Below the pieces are notes generated by a model, which worked only from the letters and a program-made list of their open reading frames with translations, was not told the origin of the DNA and ran no database searches. From Desulfobacteraceae bacterium (GTDB lineage: Bacteria; Desulfobacterota; Desulfobacteria; Desulfobacterales; Desulfosarcinaceae), in assembly GCA_027031325.1 (NCBI GenBank), contig JALVRI010000442.1, positions 1 to 11,415 of the forward strand: a stretch of DNA of 11,415 bases, read 5' to 3'. Positions 7,908 to 11,415 of this stretch are shown one piece after another. The translations under genes were made by a program, and so were the position numbers. Every line of letters begins with the position of its first letter. The first letter of the stretch is position 1.

Positions 7908-9758
7908 ATGGGCGCATCAAACTTGAAAGCCGGTAAGACCCCTGGCCAGCAACAGGGTCGTACCACCGTAGGTGCCGGAGGGCGGACCGCCGGGCTCGAG
8001 CGCCAAAGATTACGCCAGGCCGCCCATCTGCCGGAACGCTATGCCGTGCGCCAGGTCGATGGTGAACAGGTGTTGGTTTGCCTGGAAGCGCCCAACCTGA
8101 ATGTCCATATCGATCCCGAGCTTTCCCTTTCAGCATCGGTAGCCCGCAAGTCTCCACCGGGGACGATCTTTCTGGACGGAGTTGCCCAGTGCGAGCCTTT
8201 CATGGACCACGAACGCAAGGTTTACAATCTCGACCATCACGAAGGGTGCGTCAGGGCTTTCACCATGGCCACCTGCGAGCAGGCCCTTATAATGCACCTG
8301 AAGGGACTGGATCTAAGGGGGCAGCAATGGCATATTTTTGCCAACGAACCTGACCTGGATACAATCCTGGCAATCTGGATTCTACTGAACCATCTGCGCC
8401 TCGAGGAACGTGACGGTATTCAGCGGCGGGTCTTGTTCGCCCTGGTGCGCCTGGAAGGGGTCATCGATGCCCTGGGCCTGGAAATGAAGGAATTGGCCGC
8501 CCTTCCGCCCGAGTTGCTGCGCAGGCTGCAAAGGCTGATCGATTTTTTGAGGGCCGATGAGATTTCTTTGAAAAAGGAGGGCCTCTGGGAAGATACAGAC
8601 ATGCTCCAGTATACCGTCAAGGTACTTCACAGGCTGGACCAGGTCCTTTACAAGGCAAGTCATTTTACGGACTACAAGGGAATCGAAGAACTGGCTTGCG
8701 TTCAGATCAACCAGCAGCGCCTGGCCGTTGCGGTCAAGTCCGACCAGGGGATCTATGAAATCGAGCCCTATCTCAACAAGCTCTACGGCGGCCGCCTGGC
8801 AGTGGTCTTCCTGAAAAAAGGACCAGGCGCTTATACCGTCAGGAAGATGGACCTGTTCATGCCGGTGGAGCTTGAAGCCGTCTACGACAAGCTAAATTTC
8901 ATCGATCCGGCCGTAAGATGCCGGACCCGTACTAATAAATGGGGCGGTTCAGGTGAAATCGGCGGCTCACCCCGCGAGAGCGGAACCCGGCTTAATGCAC
9001 AGCAGATCGTTGAAGCCTGCAAACAGGTAATGAACCGGCCGACTGTTTTGGCAATGACTTACCGTTTCCTGTTGGTAACGGCCCTGGCGGCCGCCATGGC
9101 CGTATCGGCCTATGAAATCGGATTGACCTGGAATCCTGCCCGCTGGTTTTCCATCGAGGCGACGGGACGGTTCTGGCAAATGCCGGTATTCGGATTCGGT
9201 ACAACCTTGCTCCTTCTATGCGGTTTGGGGTTGATCGTGGCCGCCCGGGGCAGGACATGGCAGTTCGGCCTTGCTGTACCATGTGGTTCCAGCGGTATCT
9301 GGCTTTTACCCCTGGCGCTGGCCGCCGGCGCCGCCGGCGGTGTCTGGGCACCTGCCGATGCCTTTGAGACGCTGGACGGTGGCGGGGTTGTCCTCCTGGC
9401 GGCGATAATGCCGCTGGCCCTTGAAGGCTTGTTTCGCGGGTTGATCCACGGGCTGCTGGCTCAATCGGCCCGTATCCAGAGGGATGACAGCCCCTGGTTC
9501 ATATCCTGGCCGGCCTTGGGCTCGTCGATTCTATACACCGGGATGCTGGCCGCCCTTACTTTCACCTCCCTGGGGTATTTCAGGTTGCCCCTGAATTCCT
9601 TCAACCTGGCCCGCGTTGTGACCGGATCGGTGGTTTTCGCAATCGTGACGGCGATGGTCAGGGAGCGTTTTCAAAGCCTGCTTCCGGCTGTCCTGGTTCA
9701 TGCGGCTGCGGTTGCGGCAGGGCTGGGAGTCAACCTCTTCCTGGCGGCAATCGGCTGA
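7908..9758 (+). CDS. DHH-like phosphoesterase domain fused to a CPBP/Abi-like membrane domain
   Basis: The protein has 616 residues, taking ATG 7908 (TTG three bases upstream is the alternative) with GGAGAG at 7890-7895. The soluble N-terminal part (about 40-375) has FLDG near 88-91, NLDHHEGCVR with DHH at 109-111, a TCEQA segment and EPDLDT (D149, D151), as in DHH-family metal-dependent phosphoesterases. A late glycine-rich GGSGEIGGSPR (346-356) resembles the DHHA1 substrate loop. The canonical first Asp motif is not clear, so the domain is divergent. About six to seven hydrophobic helices follow (385-614). Within them LEGLFRG (E506, R510) and a late LVHA (H598) recall the EExxxR and His motifs of CPBP intramembrane proteases, but the first Glu is Leu and the usual Asn after the His is absent. 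Protease activity is therefore doubtful. The role is unknown; a membrane-tethered nucleotide or phosphoester hydrolase is one inference. Its 3' end is 5 bp from a convergent gene. Confidence 0.7.
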   Translation: MGASNLKAGKTPGQQQGRTTVGAGGRTAGLERQRLRQAAHLPERYAVRQVDGEQVLVCLEAPNLNVHIDPELSLSASVARKSPPGTIFLDGVAQCEPFMDHERKVYNLDHHEGCVRAFTMATCEQALIMHLKGLDLRGQQWHIFANEPDLDTILAIWILLNHLRLEERDGIQRRVLFALVRLEGVIDALGLEMKELAALPPELLRRLQRLIDFLRADEISLKKEGLWEDTDMLQYTVKVLHRLDQVLYKASHFTDYKGIEELACVQINQQRLAVAVKSDQGIYEIEPYLNKLYGGRLAVVFLKKGPGAYTVRKMDLFMPVELEAVYDKLNFIDPAVRCRTRTNKWGGSGEIGGSPRESGTRLNAQQIVEACKQVMNRPTVLAMTYRFLLVTALAAAMAVSAYEIGLTWNPARWFSIEATGRFWQMPVFGFGTTLLLLCGLGLIVAARGRTWQFGLAVPCGSSGIWLLPLALAAGAAGGVWAPADAFETLDGGGVVLLAAIMPLALEGLFRGLIHGLLAQSARIQRDDSPWFISWPALGSSILYTGMLAALTFTSLGYFRLPLNSFNLARVVTGSVVFAIVTAMVRERFQSLLPAVLVHAAAVAAGLGVNLFLAAIG

Positions 9759-9763
9759 GATAC

Positions 9764-10852
9764 CTATTCTTTAATTCTTGAAAACCCCGGAATTAGGGTC
9801 TGGGTGCTGATCACCCCGCTTATCTGGCGGATGTGGTCCTGGACAAAGTGGGCGATGATTTCCGAGTCGGAAGCCAGCAGGTCGCGGGTGAGAACGATCT
9901 TTACGATCAGGTCGATGTCACCGTGGACAGAATGGATTTCTTTGACCTCTTCGAAGGCAAAGAGCTTGTCGATTATCCGGTTTTCGTTACGGGCACGGAT
10001 GTTGATCAAGACGAAAGCCGTTACCTGGCGCTTCATTTCAGGGTATTCGAATTCTTTTTTTTGTGCCATTTGGCTCCTGAATTCCTCCATGTCCTTGGGG
10101 ATGAGGCGGTCGATACCGATTCCATACTTGCGACCCCGGCCTATTACCCATTGCTGGTGAGAGATATAGGCATACAAATCGTCCAGGGTTCTGCCGCCGA
10201 AACGTGAAATGAGATTACCTTTTTCGATGATGGTCCGCAAGGGGCGGTAGATTGTTTGATGCCAATCGGCGGCTGCGCTCTTGAATGACACCTCTACATT
10301 CCCGGTCTTTTCGAGGTAGCGGCGGTGGTGCTCGATTTGGCGCGCCAGCAATTCATATTGACCCAGCTCGGTCAGTTCTATGTAATCCGGCAACCCGGTT
10401 TTTTCATGGAATGCTGATTTTTCCCGGTAGAGAATGTTTTCGAGGGTGTTTTTGGAGGGGATGAATTCCAGTATCCTGGCTTTGATTTGTTCGTGTCCCA
10501 GTTCCTTGGCAGCGGCAATGCGGTGATTTCCGTCCAGGACATAGTACTCATCCTTGATCTGATACAGCTTCACCGGCGGCAGTTTGCGTCCCTGGCGCAG
10601 GAGAGACTTGATCCGTTCCAGGCGATCTCCGGGCAAATGCTGCCGCGGCCGGAAGCTCTGGTCGAAGTCATGGTAGCGGCCCACGCTGCCGACAATTCGA
10701 GCCAGTTCCACCGATTTTTCGCCCCGCTCGACGGTTTCGAAGGCGGCCTCGTCGATCCGGTTTTGCTCGAATGATTTTGCCTGCTTGGGGCGTGGATTGA
10801 AAAGTCTATTGATCCAGGCCAGCAGGGATGATGTCGAAGAAGAAGTGGCCAT
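9764..10852 (-). CDS. ParB/Srx-like domain protein with C-terminal Lrp/AsnC RAM domain
   Basis: The protein has 362 residues. Residues about 60-135 form a ParB/Sulfiredoxin-type domain: RPRQHLPGDRLERIKSLL, then LPPVKLYQI and the nucleotide-site motif VLDGNHRIAAAKELG (105-119). The middle region (about 150-250) has DWHQTIYRPLRTII and FGGRTLDDLYAYISHQQW. I recall a similar W..T.Y.P...GRT..DLY pattern from uncharacterised bacterial proteins but cannot name a function. Residues 278-357 match an Lrp/AsnC ligand-binding (RAM) domain: FVLINIRA, VKEIHSVHGDIDLIVKIV, then QISGVISTQTLI. No HTH is recognisable, so it is not a classical Lrp regulator. DGxHR-type ParB folds include free-serine kinases (SerK, SbnI) as well as nucleases and CTPases. 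An amino-acid-responsive enzyme is possible but unproven. The start is ATG 10852 with AGGTG (10867-10863) 10 nt upstream, inside the preceding phosphoesterase gene; the 47-nt overlap implies an operon with translational coupling. Confidence 0.82.
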   Translation of the reverse strand: MATSSSTSSLLAWINRLFNPRPKQAKSFEQNRIDEAAFETVERGEKSVELARIVGSVGRYHDFDQSFRPRQHLPGDRLERIKSLLRQGRKLPPVKLYQIKDEYYVLDGNHRIAAAKELGHEQIKARILEFIPSKNTLENILYREKSAFHEKTGLPDYIELTELGQYELLARQIEHHRRYLEKTGNVEVSFKSAAADWHQTIYRPLRTIIEKGNLISRFGGRTLDDLYAYISHQQWVIGRGRKYGIGIDRLIPKDMEEFRSQMAQKKEFEYPEMKRQVTAFVLINIRARNENRIIDKLFAFEEVKEIHSVHGDIDLIVKIVLTRDLLASDSEIIAHFVQDHIRQISGVISTQTLIPGFSRIKE

Positions 10853-11414
10853 AGCAGTTGATCACCTGTGTCTGCCCGCAAAGAGTTATCCTTTGGGACG
10901 GATCTGCGAATTCGGCATGGATGTGGCCATGAAGCCAAAAGCGCGGTTGATGTTGGTCTATAACCTTGTGAAAAGACTTGAATCCCTTGTGACATCTGTC
11001 GGGCCGGTCATGAATATGGCGCGGGGGTGCATGGGAAAGAAAGATGTCTATTTTGCCGCTGCGCTTGACAAGCGGTTTGATGCGGCGAATTAACCGTTTC
11101 ATTTCTATCTCGCGATACTGGGCGGGGCCTCCGTTGTACCAGCGGGCCCCTTCCAGCCCGGCCAGTTTCAGCCCTTGGTGTTCAATCACCCTTGCATGCA
11201 GGTTGGTGCAACCGGCCAGACTGCGGTGAGGGTAACGTATATCGTGGTTTCCACGCACGTAGAAGACCGGTGCCTCGAAACGATGCCTGAGCCGACCCAG
11301 ATACTCGGGAGGAAGGTCACCGCAGCCCAGAACAACATCGACCCCCGGCCACAGGTCTTGTTTGCCGTTGATCAATTGGTCCACAACCATGTCGGAAACA
11401 GCCAAAACCCGCAT
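10806..11414 (-). CDS. Calcineurin-like metallophosphoesterase
   Basis: A 202-residue cytoplasmic protein whose ATG is one base from the right edge. MRVLAVSD is a typical family N-terminus, so it is probably complete, although its ribosome site and promoter are outside the window. Motifs in order are D8 in VSD, GD (32-33) in LGCGDLPPEYL, GNHD (56-59), H128 in LSHAPP, and HGHIH (162-166). These supply the dinuclear metal site of the superfamily, which cleaves phosphomono- or diesters. The first motif is unusual: the normal D-x-H reads D-M-V, so one metal-ligand histidine is missing. I recall a subfamily with VSD followed by hydrophobics and GDLPPEYL, so this may be normal for it. The substrate is unknown. 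The gene precedes and overlaps the ParB/RAM gene by 47 nt, so the two are probably co-expressed. Confidence 0.88.
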   Translation of the reverse strand: MRVLAVSDMVVDQLINGKQDLWPGVDVVLGCGDLPPEYLGRLRHRFEAPVFYVRGNHDIRYPHRSLAGCTNLHARVIEHQGLKLAGLEGARWYNGGPAQYREIEMKRLIRRIKPLVKRSGKIDIFLSHAPPRHIHDRPDRCHKGFKSFHKVIDQHQPRFWLHGHIHAEFADPSQRITLCGQTQVINCYGHFFFDIIPAGLDQ

Positions 11415-11415
11415 G

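Noticed and set aside
9802..9816. Hairpin GGGTG-CTGAT-CACCC near the convergent gene ends
   Set aside because: Only 5 bp, inside coding sequence and with no following T-run, so not supported as a terminator.
9764..10852. Chromosome or plasmid partition ParB
   Set aside because: There is no ParA neighbour, no parS-like site, no HTH and no GERRxRA box; the motif is DGNHR, as in Srx/SerK-like folds.

Overview
This window comes from a GC-rich bacterial chromosome. The genes are long and tightly packed, and CGG/CCGG-rich codons dominate. Gene content (OPLAH-type 5-oxoprolinase, APC permease, Cache hybrid kinase, DHH-like, ParB-like and calcineurin-like proteins) and general protein style fit a deltaproteobacterium (Desulfobacterota) or a similar environmental anaerobe. 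That placement is a low-confidence impression, because no rRNA or marker gene is present. I saw no tRNA, rRNA, CRISPR array, transposase or phage gene.

Layout. (1) Positions 1-2421, + strand: the 3' part of a fused HyuA-HyuB 5-oxoprolinase, cut by the left edge. (2) 2647-4440, +: an APC-type amino-acid permease with a Usp-like soluble tail. It is preceded by a 225-bp gap with a candidate promoter and a direct repeat. (3) 4563-7712, +: a large membrane hybrid histidine kinase (Cache-like sensor, HAMP, PAS, HisKA, HATPase, REC, REC), with a perfect inverted repeat just upstream. (4) 7713-7907: a non-coding gap with a 9-bp perfect inverted repeat that can form a long hairpin. (5) 7908-9758, +: an unusual fusion of a DHH-like phosphoesterase domain to a membrane domain resembling CPBP/Abi proteases. 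(6) Convergent to it, 5 bp away, a two-gene minus-strand operon: a calcineurin-like metallophosphoesterase (11414-10806) overlapping by 47 nt a ParB/Srx-like protein (10852-9764) that ends in an Lrp/AsnC-type RAM ligand-binding domain.

How the genes may work together. 5-oxoprolinase makes glutamate from 5-oxoproline with ATP, and the adjacent APC permease could move a related amino acid; that link rests on proximity only. The histidine kinase has no response regulator or HPt partner in view. The right-hand third is the most intriguing part. It holds three phosphoester- or nucleotide-type proteins, two with uncommon domain fusions. The ParB-fold/RAM protein has an amino-acid-binding type domain but no recognisable DNA-binding HTH. 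It could be an amino-acid-responsive enzyme or regulator opposed by, or coupled to, the metallophosphoesterase. This is a hypothesis, not an established system.
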